A stretch of 64,000 nt of DNA. It comes from Rosistilla carotiformis (GTDB taxonomy: Bacteria > Planctomycetota > Planctomycetia > Pirellulales > Pirellulaceae). Positions 8,384-16,386 of this stretch are shown piece by piece. Location of the stretch: positions 372,001 to 436,000 of the forward strand of contig NZ_CP036348.1 of assembly GCF_007753095.1 (NCBI RefSeq). The letters run 5' to 3'. Position 1 is the stretch's first letter, and each line of letters begins with the position of its first letter. The position numbers were made by a program, and so were the translations under genes. A model generated the notes under the pieces. That model worked only from the letters and a program-made list of their open reading frames with translations, searched no databases and was not told where the DNA came from.

Positions 8384-9184
8384 ATGTCGATCATCACTTT
8401 GTTAACCGACTTTGGCGTCTCGAGCCCCTATGTGGCTCAGATCAAAGGCGTTCTGGCGACTCGCCAGCCCGAGTCCCGCGTGATCGATCTGACCCATTCG
8501 GTCCCGCCGCAGAATGTCCAAGCCGCAGCGATCACGTTGGATGATCTCGCTCCCTGGTTTCCGGCCGGAGCGGTCCATGTCGCGGTCGTCGACCCCGGCG
8601 TCGGCAGCGACCGTCGCATCTTGGCGGCTCATGTCGGCGACTGGTATTTTGTCTTGCCCGACAACGGGCTGATCTCGCCGTTGGCCGACCGCTTCGCAGT
8701 CAAAAGCGTCGTCGCTTTGGATCGCCCTGAATTCTGGCTCTCTCCGGTTAGCAATACGTTCCATGGACGCGACGTGATGGCGCCGGTCGCCGCCGCAATC
8801 GCCCGTGGTGTTCCGTTGGAAGAACTTGGGGAATCGGTCGACGATTGGCATCGAGTTCACATCCCGCGTCCGCGCGTGATGTCAAAGTCGATTCAGGGCG
8901 AAGTGATCTACGTCGATTCGTTTGGCAATCTGATCACCAACGTCTCTGCCGACGATGTGCATGGCGACGATGTCTTTCGGATCGGCGATCGCGTTGTCAA
9001 CGGCTTGGTCCGCAGCTATTCCGATCGCACCGCCGGGCAGTTGGTTGCGCTGATCGGATCGTCGGGGCGGCTGGAGTTTGCTGTCGTCGATGGCAATGCT
9101 GCGGTGCAGTTCGGGGCAGGGCAGGGGGCTTCGGTAGAGGTCGACTTGGTGGGCGAGACGCAGCGGGTCGGGGACTCGCAATGA
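8384..9184 (+). CDS. SAM hydroxide adenosyltransferase (DUF62 family)
   Basis: A 266-residue member of the SAM-hydrolase/halogenase fold that splits S-adenosylmethionine with water to adenosine and methionine. Diagnostic motifs are LLTDFG at residues 6-11, VVDPGVGSDRR at 68-78, TFHGRDV at 125-131 and VDSFGNLITN in the C-terminal barrel. The Asp-Arg-His set of the hydrolase class is present (Asp70, Arg77, His127), which argues against a fluorinase or chlorinase. Start ATG 8384 gives the conserved N-terminus. The next small gene overlaps it by 4 bases (ATGA), so the two are translationally coupled. Confidence 0.92.
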   Translation: MSIITLLTDFGVSSPYVAQIKGVLATRQPESRVIDLTHSVPPQNVQAAAITLDDLAPWFPAGAVHVAVVDPGVGSDRRILAAHVGDWYFVLPDNGLISPLADRFAVKSVVALDRPEFWLSPVSNTFHGRDVMAPVAAAIARGVPLEELGESVDDWHRVHIPRPRVMSKSIQGEVIYVDSFGNLITNVSADDVHGDDVFRIGDRVVNGLVRSYSDRTAGQLVALIGSSGRLEFAVVDGNAAVQFGAGQGASVEVDLVGETQRVGDSQ

Positions 9185-9375
9185 GCGCCAGCAGTTTGTG
9201 CGAGCGATGTGCTCATGTCCGTGAGATCGTCTCGGGCAAAGGCTCGCGATTCTTGATGTGTCGCCATGGTTTGGCGAGCGATCAATTTGCAAAGTATCCG
9301 CCGCAGCCGACACTGGTCTGTGTGGGATTTGAATCGCGGGGCGATGGCGAAGAAAAAGGCGAACGCGATTTTTGA
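9181..9375 (+). CDS. 64-residue Cys-rich protein coupled to the SAM hydrolase
   Basis: A short protein whose ATG overlaps the stop codon of the SAM hydrolase gene. It has CERCAHVREI (residues 7-16), then FLMCRHG around 31-37 and LVCVGFE around 53-59: three cysteine positions plus histidines that could bind one zinc ion as a small knuckle. I believe similar short proteins (CERC, then YPKYPPQP, then C) occur in other planctomycetes, from memory. The C-terminal end is highly charged and its last codons lie in a terminator stem. No function is known; coupling suggests a role with the SAM enzyme. Confidence 0.72.
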   Translation: MSASSLCERCAHVREIVSGKGSRFLMCRHGLASDQFAKYPPQPTLVCVGFESRGDGEEKGERDF

Positions 9376-9388
9376 TCGCGTTCGCCTT
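9356..9388 (+). terminator. Rho-independent terminator overlapping a stop codon
   Basis: A perfect 14-bp stem (AAGGCGAACGCGAT at 9356-9369 and its complement at 9375-9388) with a 5-base loop. The loop and right arm include the TGA stop codon of the small Cys-rich gene, so the stem codes for its last residues. Being symmetric and placed between convergent genes, it can serve both strands: on the minus strand it follows the nickel superoxide dismutase gene. Confidence 0.75.
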
Positions 9389-9429
9389 AATGCGTTTGTA
9401 AGAACTAAGTCGGTCCGGCGTGCGGCGGC

Positions 9430-9888
9430 TTAGGGATGCAGGTGAGGTTCTTTGCCTTCGTAGGCGCGGTAGAAGTCGTGGATCGCTTTCTTGAGTGCCA
9501 CGGCGGATTCGGGGGCAGCCGTTTGCTTGCACTTCATTGCGGCGACCATCACCGCGTGTGCGGTGGTCAGCTTCTTGGTGTAGTTTTCGCCGTCGGCTTT
9601 CAGGCGTTGCGTCATGAAGTATTGGGCGATCGTTTGTTGGATTCGCGTCGCGTGATCTTCTTTCGTCGTGACCCAGCGAACCAATTGGTTCAGGTCTTGA
9701 GCGTCGTGCTTGCCAGCGAGTTCGTCGATCTGAGCGATCGCCTTTTCGATGGTCGAGTGGTCTTCGATCATCGAAACGAAACGTCGTTCGTCGTCGTAGA
9801 TACCGCAGGGAACCTCGCAGTGAGCGCTGGCCGATTTCGCGGTGAACGCCAGCAACATTGCCATCGCCAAATAGATTGTGTTACGCAT
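9430..9888 (-). CDS. sodN: Nickel-containing superoxide dismutase, exported form
   Basis: A 152-residue precursor. The mature part begins HCEVPCGIYDD, the nickel hook of Ni-SOD (His1, Cys2, Cys6, with x-x-Pro-Cys-Gly-x-Tyr), followed by the four-helix-bundle body. Before it lie 22 residues with a hydrophobic core and the signal-peptidase site A-S-A, so Sec export and cleavage after Ala22 would expose His as the N-terminal residue needed for nickel binding. In Streptomyces a separate protease removes a propeptide; none is encoded next door. ATG 9888 is chosen because AAGGAAAGAGAG lies upstream. The enzyme would remove superoxide outside the cytoplasmic membrane. Confidence 0.93.
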   Translation of the reverse strand: MRNTIYLAMAMLLAFTAKSASAHCEVPCGIYDDERRFVSMIEDHSTIEKAIAQIDELAGKHDAQDLNQLVRWVTTKEDHATRIQQTIAQYFMTQRLKADGENYTKKLTTAHAVMVAAMKCKQTAAPESAVALKKAIHDFYRAYEGKEPHLHP

Positions 9889-10142
9889 CAAATGGTCTCT
9901 CTTTCCTTGGTGACTCATGGTGTGCTTGGCATCGGAGGATGCCCGGATTGTTGGATCCGGCGAGTGCCCGGTGGGCGACCCGCGACACCGCAGTCTACGC
10001 TATGTAAACCATTTTTGCGAACAATGGCGGCAATTCGTTTCGGCGGCTCACCCCGGTGCTCTGATATCGCATTTGGCGTAAAATGGATTCCCGCGGGCTT
10101 CACGTGTTTCCGCCCCTTCTTTCCAGCAAAAACAGTCCTTTT

Positions 10143-11192
10143 ATGATCGATTTGCGAAGTGATACCGTGACTCGGCCAACCGCTGCGATGCGTCAGGCGA
10201 TGGCGGATGCCGAGGTGGGCGACGACGTGATCGATGTCGATCCCACGGTTCAGCGATTGGAACAGCGGACGGCGGAACTGCTTGGCAAAGAGGCGGCAAT
10301 CTATATGCCCAGCGGTTCGATGACCAATCAGATCGCGATTCGTGTGCATTGCGGCCGTGGGGAGGAGTTTCTATGCGAAGCCGATTGCCACGTCTACAAC
10401 TACGAGCAGGGAGCGTTTGCGTCGCTCAGCGGTTTGGTCGCGCGGACGATTCAGGGCGATTCGGGCGTGTTGCGACTGGATCAGGTTCGCGGGACGGTCC
10501 GCCCTGATAACGATCATTCGGTGCGAACGCGAATGATCACGCTGGAGAACACTCACAATCGCGGCGGTGGTCGCGTGCAGCCGTTTGAAAACGTGAAAGG
10601 GATATGCGATTGGGCCAAGCAGCAAGGTTTGACGCGGCATCTGGACGGCGCGCGATTGTGGAATGCCGTCGCTGCGACGGGGATCGACGAAGCGACTTGG
10701 GCCGCTGAATTTGATTCGGTCAGCGTCTGTTTCAGCAAAGGCTTGGGGGCCCCTGTCGGATCGGCGTTGGTTGGCAGTCGCGAATTTATTCAGGAAGCTC
10801 GGCGAGCTCGGAAGCTATTCGGCGGCGGGATGCGACAGGCTGGCATCATTGCCGCCGGTGCGCTGTATGCGATCGAGCATCACCGCGCTTGTTTGGTGGA
10901 CGATCACACGCATGCTCAATTGTTAGCCGAGGCGGTTCGCGATTCGCCCGGCATCGATTTGCCGACGCCCACAGTCGACACAAACATCGTGATCGCATCG
11001 GTCGATCCCGCTTGGGGAACGGCGGCCGAGTTTCGGGATCAGTTGGCGGCGGCGGGGGTGTCGGTGATGGCCTTTGGTCCGCAAGCTGTCCGGTTCGTAA
11101 CGCATCGGGATGTCGATCAGGCGCAGATCGATCGGGCTTGCCAAGCGATTCGCACTGTCGCCCAGAAGAACCGCACGAGCGTGGCCACTTGA
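10143..11192 (+). CDS. ltaE: Low-specificity L-threonine aldolase
   Basis: A 349-residue PLP-dependent fold-type I enzyme that cleaves L-threonine and L-allo-threonine to glycine and acetaldehyde. The start IDLRSDTVTRPT is typical of the family. His83 (DCHVYNYE) would stack on PLP, Asp168 and Arg171 lie in the HLDGARLWNA block, and Lys199 in CFSKGLGAPVGS forms the Schiff base. ATG 10143 matches the family N-terminus. The glycosyltransferase gene after it seems to start on its stop codon, although the two functions have no evident link. Confidence 0.93.
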   Translation: MIDLRSDTVTRPTAAMRQAMADAEVGDDVIDVDPTVQRLEQRTAELLGKEAAIYMPSGSMTNQIAIRVHCGRGEEFLCEADCHVYNYEQGAFASLSGLVARTIQGDSGVLRLDQVRGTVRPDNDHSVRTRMITLENTHNRGGGRVQPFENVKGICDWAKQQGLTRHLDGARLWNAVAATGIDEATWAAEFDSVSVCFSKGLGAPVGSALVGSREFIQEARRARKLFGGGMRQAGIIAAGALYAIEHHRACLVDDHTHAQLLAEAVRDSPGIDLPTPTVDTNIVIASVDPAWGTAAEFRDQLAAAGVSVMAFGPQAVRFVTHRDVDQAQIDRACQAIRTVAQKNRTSVAT

Positions 11193-12868
11193 TCGGAACG
11201 GCAGGCTCGGAATCGCAAGGGTTGCACACAGGGCGGGTTGCTCCGTGGCAGCTTGCGCTGGCGGCGAGTGCTGTGTTTTTGGTCGCGTTGGTTCTGCGAC
11301 TTCCTTCCTGCTTCGATAGCCTGTGGGTAGACGAGCTCCACACGGCGTGGACGATCTGGAGCGACTTCAGCGATGTTCCGTCGCGAGCTCGGTTGGGAAA
11401 TCAGTCTCCCGTCTACTTCGCGGTGATGTGGTTGTGGCATCAGGTCGTTGGGGATGCTGAGGTCGCATTGCGTCTTAGTTCGGTCTTGTTGGTGGCGTGC
11501 AGCTGTCTCTTGCTGGTCGTTGGTGTCTATCGACTGCATCGCGATCTATTGCTTGGGCTGTTGGCTGGTGGGCTGTTGGCAGTCGATCGGAACAGCATCT
11601 TCTTTGGCACCGAACTGCGTCCCTATGCTGCGGTAATTCTGTTGTCGACGCTGTTGGTGCTGGTCTGTGCTGGTGCTCTCGATCGTCGCAGGTGTTGGCG
11701 AGCAATCGCGTTGGTCGTTATCGTCGCCGCCTTGTTCTGGACGCACTACACCGCGATGTTAGTCGCGGCGGGAGTGTTGGTTGCGTTTGCGTTGAATCAA
11801 ATCTTCCGGCAGCGATGGGGCAGCGCTTCGATAGCGAGTGTTGCTGTCGACGCGTTGCTGGTCTGGAGTGCTGTCGGCATTGCAGCGGCTGTGGAGTACC
11901 GCGCGATCGTTCAGTTGTGGGGCAGGCGAGGGGAGTGGGAAGCGTTTGCTGTCCCGCGACCTTTGAACGCAGCGGATTCGCTGGGCCAGAACCTTTCAGT
12001 CTTCGCCGGCGACATTGGGGCGATGTGGCCTTGGGTTCCAGCGTTTTTGGTTCCGTTGGCCCTGCTGGTGCTCGCCCGTTTGGCTGGGGCTCGGTTTGAA
12101 GTGCGGCGATGGCTTCCGTTTGTCGCAGCGGTCGTGTTGGTGACTTTGGTTGCGTACGGTTTGGCGACGCTGAAGGTCTCCGCTGTTTGGCATCGTCGCT
12201 ACATCGTCGGTTTGCTGCCGGTCTTGGCGTGGGGATCGGCAGGACTCTGGCTCACCGCGATCCGTGGGATTTTTGCGTCGCTGCGACGGTGGCGACTTTC
12301 TGGTCGGTTGGTATCTTCGCCGGTGGCGATGCTGGCCGCAGCGGTGGTTCCCGTTGTCGTATTGCTCTTCTGGCAGGGAACGTTGGAAAACCTACTGCGT
12401 CGCGATCTGCACCTGGTGCATCGCGGCGAGGACTGGCGGTCTGCGGTCGCTGCAATCGACGAGCTTCGCATTGCGGGGCAACCGGTCGCCGTCGATGCAG
12501 GCTTGATCGAAGCGAAGCGATGGAAGCGGGACCGAAGTGAGGGACGTGGTGCCGAATCCGCGATGTTCCTTCAGTATCTGTGTTGTCCCGTGAACAATAT
12601 CTATCCGCTGCGCGAAGTCGTTCCGCTGGCTGGCGTCAGTGAAGAGGAGCTGCTTCGCTTCCGGCAGCAGTCGGCCGATCGGAATTCCTCCGATCGCGAG
12701 ATGCTATGGATCATCGCTCGCGTTCCGCAGCGGCGTCACGAAGCGGTCGCTGAACTGCTGCAAGCGTTTGCCTCGCGTCAAGCAGACCGCGCCGCCGGCG
12801 GCAAACGCTTCGAGTTCACCACGCACAGCTTCGGCGGCGTGCTCGTGATCCAATGGCGAGTCGAGTGA
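11189..12868 (+). CDS. GT39-like membrane glycosyltransferase
   Basis: A 559-residue integral membrane protein with about ten hydrophobic segments, of the GT-C class related to ArnT and protein O-mannosyltransferases (PMT_2/DUF2723-like). The first lumenal loop has the signature acidic pair in LWVDELHTAW (Asp48, Glu49), and NQSPVYFAVMWLWHQVVGD follows, matching the family's SPPLYY-type region. A soluble C-terminal part of about 150 residues follows the last membrane segment. It would move a sugar from a polyprenyl phosphate to lipid or protein in the periplasm; the substrate cannot be told. The start is uncertain: TTG 11189 overlaps the preceding stop, TTG 11222 is possible. Confidence 0.82.
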   Translation: MIGTAGSESQGLHTGRVAPWQLALAASAVFLVALVLRLPSCFDSLWVDELHTAWTIWSDFSDVPSRARLGNQSPVYFAVMWLWHQVVGDAEVALRLSSVLLVACSCLLLVVGVYRLHRDLLLGLLAGGLLAVDRNSIFFGTELRPYAAVILLSTLLVLVCAGALDRRRCWRAIALVVIVAALFWTHYTAMLVAAGVLVAFALNQIFRQRWGSASIASVAVDALLVWSAVGIAAAVEYRAIVQLWGRRGEWEAFAVPRPLNAADSLGQNLSVFAGDIGAMWPWVPAFLVPLALLVLARLAGARFEVRRWLPFVAAVVLVTLVAYGLATLKVSAVWHRRYIVGLLPVLAWGSAGLWLTAIRGIFASLRRWRLSGRLVSSPVAMLAAAVVPVVVLLFWQGTLENLLRRDLHLVHRGEDWRSAVAAIDELRIAGQPVAVDAGLIEAKRWKRDRSEGRGAESAMFLQYLCCPVNNIYPLREVVPLAGVSEEELLRFRQQSADRNSSDREMLWIIARVPQRRHEAVAELLQAFASRQADRAAGGKRFEFTTHSFGGVLVIQWRVE

Positions 12869-12967
12869 CACGCCCGTTGTTCGCAGTCGTTGGGTAGCCG
12901 CTTCGTCGGCGAAGCATCAGTTCTATTGTTGCCGTTTTGGGAAGCGGGTGGCTGGGCTGCGATGCGA

Positions 12968-13516
12968 TTAGCACAACGCTGTGATGATTTCTTTGGTTAG
13001 GTCTGGGGATCGCTGACGTTGGTGTTCGAGTTCGAGGACGCTGTTGATGATGGTGAGATCTTGGGCGTCTTTGAGGTCGGATTTTTTGATGAAGTTGTTT
13101 TCCCAGAGCCAGTGGGCGACTTCGCACCAATTCCACAGTAAAGCACCGTCGGTGATGTTGCATGCGGGGGCTGGGAAACCGCCTGGTCCTCGCGATCCGT
13201 TGATGTATTGGTTTACAAGCTGGCGGCTGCGATCGATTCGGCGAGCGATATCCGCTTGAGTTACCAGTTCGCACGAATCAACGCGGAGTACCGTCGCGGG
13301 GATGCCTGAGTCGCGGACACTTTTGATCGCGCTTAAGATCGCGTCTTTCAGTGAGGGTGCGGAACGCGAAAACGTTAAGTAGATGCGACCGAACCGCAAG
13401 CTGATCGTGGCATCGTCGCAGCCCGCCTGGAAAAGTGAGTCTTCTAAGCTGGGAGTTATCGTGTCAACTCCATCGAGCAGCAGGGTGAAGTCGAATTCGG
13501 GTTCGCGCTCAGTCAT
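12968..13516 (-). CDS. HTH protein, putative antitoxin of a HicA-like pair
   Basis: A 182-residue protein. Residues 8-72 form an alpha/beta domain (GCDDATISLRFGRIYLTFSR) that I recall from proteins paired with small HicA-like partners, and residues 85-108 (VTQADIARRIDRSRQLVNQY) form a helix-turn-helix followed by a GSRGPGGFPAP turn like the winged loop of MerR/excisionase-type binders. Its ATG overlaps the end of the upstream toxin-like gene by 8 bases, so toxin comes first and antitoxin second, as in hicAB. It is the natural candidate to bind the inverted repeat in the pair's promoter. Cognate function is inferred, not shown. Confidence 0.78.
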   Translation of the reverse strand: MTEREPEFDFTLLLDGVDTITPSLEDSLFQAGCDDATISLRFGRIYLTFSRSAPSLKDAILSAIKSVRDSGIPATVLRVDSCELVTQADIARRIDRSRQLVNQYINGSRGPGGFPAPACNITDGALLWNWCEVAHWLWENNFIKKSDLKDAQDLTIINSVLELEHQRQRSPDLTKEIITALC

Positions 13517-13778
13517 TTTCTTGTTCCGGTTCCTTGTCGATGGCGGTCATCGTGTCAACGTGCGGGCATCGGTCCACTTCTCGCCAGATGTGTCGTGCGT
13601 GGTTTTCCGGATTTCGGGGAGTCGACCAAACGCTGACGATGCAGCCTGACTGGCTGCTCTGTGGGCAATAAAGTCGACCCCAAGCGTGTCCTCCCGACAA
13701 TTCGACACGCCAGCCCAGCGATTCAGCGTATTGGATCGCATTTTCGATGTGCTTGTTGGGGTGTCGAGGGCGGGGCAT
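13509..13778 (-). CDS. Small HicA-like putative toxin
   Basis: An 89-residue protein. The core GWRVELSGGHAWGRLYCP (residues 22-39) resembles the HicA/double-stranded-RNA-binding fold, where a helix is followed by a strand and a glycine-histidine turn; His31 is in the place of the HicA catalytic histidine. The second half contains VWSTPRNPENHARHIWREVD. It is the first gene of a two-gene unit whose second gene encodes an HTH protein. ATG 13778 is only about eight bases downstream of a predicted -10 box, so the message may be leaderless. An RNase toxin is the best guess; it could instead be a non-toxic member of this poorly studied family. Confidence 0.74.
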   Translation of the reverse strand: MPRPRHPNKHIENAIQYAESLGWRVELSGGHAWGRLYCPQSSQSGCIVSVWSTPRNPENHARHIWREVDRCPHVDTMTAIDKEPEQEND

Positions 13779-13785
13779 CTCGTTA

Positions 13786-13814
13786 ATGATAGATCTCCTG
13801 TTGACAGTTGTCAA
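13786..13814 (-). promoter_or_regulatory. Sigma-70-type promoter of the HicA-like/HTH pair
   Basis: On the minus strand TTGACA (13814-13809) is a perfect -35 box, followed after exactly 17 bases by TATCAT (13791-13786) as -10 box. Transcription would start at about 13779, immediately before ATG 13778, so the transcript would have almost no leader. An AGGAG in the spacer is upstream of that start and could serve only if transcription began elsewhere. Confidence 0.65.
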
Positions 13815-13816
13815 CA
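13799..13816. promoter_or_regulatory. Palindromic operator over the TA-like promoter
   Basis: TGTTGACAGTTGTCAACA is a perfect inverted repeat with 8-base arms around GT. It covers the -35 box and part of the spacer of the promoter described above, the usual place for autorepression by an antitoxin. The HTH protein encoded by the second gene is the expected ligand. Confidence 0.65.
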
Positions 13817-13943
13817 AGAAGTAAGGGGTGGCGGGGGCGACGGGATAGTAGGTCCCGCTGGTAGGGTGTGAGTGTCGACGCCCGGCTTGTCGCGGTGTTA
13901 GGATGCCGAGTGTCGCAGGTGGTTCCCGCGGAGGCGTTTGTCG

Positions 13944-14903
13944 ATGGATGAGGATCCGGAGGAGAGTGACGATCGGCTGAAGAACCCGCACGATCGGTTT
14001 GTGCGGCGGTTGTTGGGCGACACCGATCATGTCCGCGAGTTGGTGCGGTGGCAGTTGCCGGCGGAGGTGGTTGCAGAGTTGGATCTTGAAACGCTTGTGC
14101 CGGCTAAGGAGACGTTTGTCGATAAAACGTTACGGGGTGGGCTCTCGGATTTGGTTTTTCAAGTGGAGTTGGCAGGCGGAGGGGATGCGTTTGTGATGCT
14201 GTTGTTCGAGCACAAATCGGTTGTCGACGAGCAGGCGGTGTTTCAAGTGCTCCGTTATATGGTCGCGATCAACGAGCAGCGTCAACGCAACGGTCAGCCG
14301 CTTTGTTGCGTGATTCCCTTGATTTTGTATCACGGTGTGCGGTCGTGGGATGCTCCGCGGCGGTTGCCTGAACTGATTCATGCACCCGCGGCTTTTCGCG
14401 GTTATATTCCCGACTTCGATATGCCGCTGCTCGATTTGAGCGGCTGCAGCGACGCGGAGTTGCGGCGAGAATCGGTCTTCCTCGCCTACATGACGCTGCT
14501 AAAATATATACGGCGGGATGAGCTGCCGGAGCGTTTGCCCGAGATCCTGTCGCTATTTCACCGCTTGCTGCCGCCAGCGACGGCGCTTGAGAGTATCGAA
14601 ACAATTCTCCGCTATCTCGTGGTCGGCACCGACCGCGTCTCGCGGCAGGAGTTGGTGACTGTGTTTACTCGCGTGATGCAATCCAAAGGAGCATCGGCTA
14701 TGCCAACAATCGCAGAAGAATGGAAAGAAGAGGGTCGCCAGGAAGGACGTCAGGAGGGAGCAATGATTGGTCAGGTCTTAGCCTATCAGCAATTCCTTGG
14801 GCGGCCGACTTCCGGTGAAGAGGCGTTGTTGGCGATGGGGGCGGACGAGTTGCGTGCGCTGTTTGAGCAATTGCAGGCGGAGTTTCAAAAGCTGCGTCGT
14901 TAG
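13944..14903 (+). CDS. Rpn family PD-(D/E)xK nuclease/putative transposase
   Basis: A 319-residue protein of the recombination-promoting nuclease (Rpn, transposase_31) family. The N-terminal NPHDRFVRRLLGD is the family opening; the nuclease core shows Asp69 in GGLSDLVFQVE and Glu89-x-Lys91 in LLFEHKS, matching the D...ExK active site. The middle contains CCVIPLILYHG, typical of the group. The C-terminal EEGRQEGRQEG stretch is a charged helix. Escherichia coli relatives are DNA endonucleases that raise recombination and can protect against phage. GGAGG at 13930-13934 supports ATG 13944. It is divergent from the toxin-antitoxin-like pair and shares its 165-base intergenic region. Confidence 0.88.
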   Translation: MDEDPEESDDRLKNPHDRFVRRLLGDTDHVRELVRWQLPAEVVAELDLETLVPAKETFVDKTLRGGLSDLVFQVELAGGGDAFVMLLFEHKSVVDEQAVFQVLRYMVAINEQRQRNGQPLCCVIPLILYHGVRSWDAPRRLPELIHAPAAFRGYIPDFDMPLLDLSGCSDAELRRESVFLAYMTLLKYIRRDELPERLPEILSLFHRLLPPATALESIETILRYLVVGTDRVSRQELVTVFTRVMQSKGASAMPTIAEEWKEEGRQEGRQEGAMIGQVLAYQQFLGRPTSGEEALLAMGADELRALFEQLQAEFQKLRR

Positions 14904-14949
14904 AGCAGCTCTTCAGGAGAACATCGTCGTTTGGGAGCGGTGTAGCTCG

Positions 14950-16002
14950 CTATCTCGCCGGTGCTGCTGTGGGCGACGTTGCTGGCGGTGGAGGCAGTTG
15001 CAAGGCTTGGGCGTTTGGCGTGAGCGATTGCTGGTAGTGTTGCAACAGTCCGTAGACCGACTGGAATTCCGGACGCGCGGCCAGTTGTTGGAACTGCGGA
15101 TTGGTCGCCACCGATTGGAAGTGGGCGAGGGTTTGTTGGACTTGTTGCGGCGTGGGGTGCGCGCCACCTGCTGTCGCCGAGAAGGGGAGAGCGAGGTAGG
15201 TCTTCCATTGTTCGTCGAGCAAGGCGAACAGTTTGGGAGCGATCTGCAGAAGCTGGCCGCGGAGCACGTCTGATTCTTGTGCCGTGTAGCGTTGGGCCAA
15301 CGGTGGCATCTGGCTTGTCGACGTCCCTTCGGCCGGAGCGACTCCAGCGGCGTAGTTGGCGATCCGCTGCGTCAGCTCTTGTGCCGATGGCGGTATGACA
15401 ACAGGTTGTCCCGGCGCCGGGCTGCGGTAGTAGGTTCCGGTGGATAGTTGGTCGATCTGCAAGACCGAGCCGTCGATCGCAACGCCCGCGAACAGGCCGC
15501 GGCTGCGCGAGTAGGAGTAAATCTCTGCCTGAAGTCGTCCGTCGGTCGCCACGGCGCCTTGGAGTCCGACGGGGCCGGCCGCTGCGGCTGCATCGGCACC
15601 GATCGTCAGCGTGCCTGACAGGATGCCTTCAACGCTTTTGGCTGTCTTGAAGACCAATACGATGTCGGACGATTGCAGTCCCGCTTGCCAGCCGATGTTA
15701 CCGCCGGTCAAGGTGATGAAAACGGGAGCGTGCCAAATCCCGTTGGGCTCGCGAACGAACAGCAGTCCGCGGCCGTGACGAGCTCCGACGATGAAGCCCC
15801 CTTTGATCACATTGGGGATGAGCGCTACGCCATGCGCGTCGGTGAGCATCGATTGCGGGATCTGGTTTAGCGACGTCGTCATCGCTTGGCTGAGCACCGC
15901 CGAGGCAGCGATGACAATACCCTCTTCAGCACTTTGGGCGGACGCCGATTGCGGTGGGATTGCCAACGCCAGCAGCAAAAAGCAGATAATGTAGCGAGCC
16001 AT
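14950..16002 (-). CDS. SYLF (Ysc84-like) domain protein, exported
   Basis: A 350-residue protein with a clear signal peptide (residues 1-22, ending SASA). Residues 25-200 are a SYLF/YSC84 lipid-binding domain: PNVIKGGFIVGARHGRG, GGNIGWQAGLQSSDIVLVF and TIGADAAAAAGPVG are characteristic. The remaining C-terminal part is Pro/Gln-rich, has no recognised domain and ends in a low-complexity PPPPATSPTAAPA tail. SYLF domains bind phosphoinositides in eukaryotes and act in the envelope of bacteria, with an uncertain role. ATG 16002 is preferred over an upstream ATG at 16017. Confidence 0.88.
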   Translation of the reverse strand: MARYIICFLLLALAIPPQSASAQSAEEGIVIAASAVLSQAMTTSLNQIPQSMLTDAHGVALIPNVIKGGFIVGARHGRGLLFVREPNGIWHAPVFITLTGGNIGWQAGLQSSDIVLVFKTAKSVEGILSGTLTIGADAAAAAGPVGLQGAVATDGRLQAEIYSYSRSRGLFAGVAIDGSVLQIDQLSTGTYYRSPAPGQPVVIPPSAQELTQRIANYAAGVAPAEGTSTSQMPPLAQRYTAQESDVLRGQLLQIAPKLFALLDEQWKTYLALPFSATAGGAHPTPQQVQQTLAHFQSVATNPQFQQLAARPEFQSVYGLLQHYQQSLTPNAQALQLPPPPATSPTAAPAR

Positions 16003-16162
16003 CCGTGCGTACCTCAAGGGATTTGTTCAATGGGATTCGATTGTCGTTGAAGCGGTTGCTCAACACGATCTTCCGATTGTAGTAGATTCCCTGCGGCGGC
16101 AGAACAGCGACTCTAGGCTGTTTTGGGATGCCTTGCTGCGGATGTAGTATCCGCCGCGATGG

Positions 16163-16290
16163 GCTAGCGGCTTGTCGGTTTAGTCAGCCGTTTGGGCGTT
16201 AGCCCCGGTTCCGCTGCCACTAAACCGGGGCTAACGCCCAAACGGCTAATGCAAGGAAGCTCGTTGTGACTAAACCGACAAGCCGCTAGC
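16163..16290. repeat. 128-bp nested palindromic element
   Basis: The outer arms (16163-16186 and 16267-16290, beginning GCTAGCGGCTTGTCGG) are perfect 24-base complements. Inside them a second pair of 25-base arms (16186-16210 and 16223-16247, containing GGGCGTTAGCCCCGG) encloses a 12-base loop; 19 extra bases sit on the right side only. Folded, it is a very stable bulged hairpin. It lies in the 384-base gap between two minus-strand genes, otherwise featureless. It resembles small dispersed palindromic elements; no transposase or target duplication is visible. Confidence 0.8.
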
Positions 16291-16386
16291 GTCTGGTTCG
16301 TCAGGGGGCCGCGACCTATCACCCCGCGTGGCGGAGTTCCCCGAGGGGAATCAGGGGTTGGTTGCTCTTGAGCGCTCTTATGGGGC

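Noticed and set aside
12900-12935. Hairpin GCTTCG/CGAAGC after the glycosyltransferase gene as terminator
   Set aside because: Only six pairs with no T-run; too weak to list as a feature.
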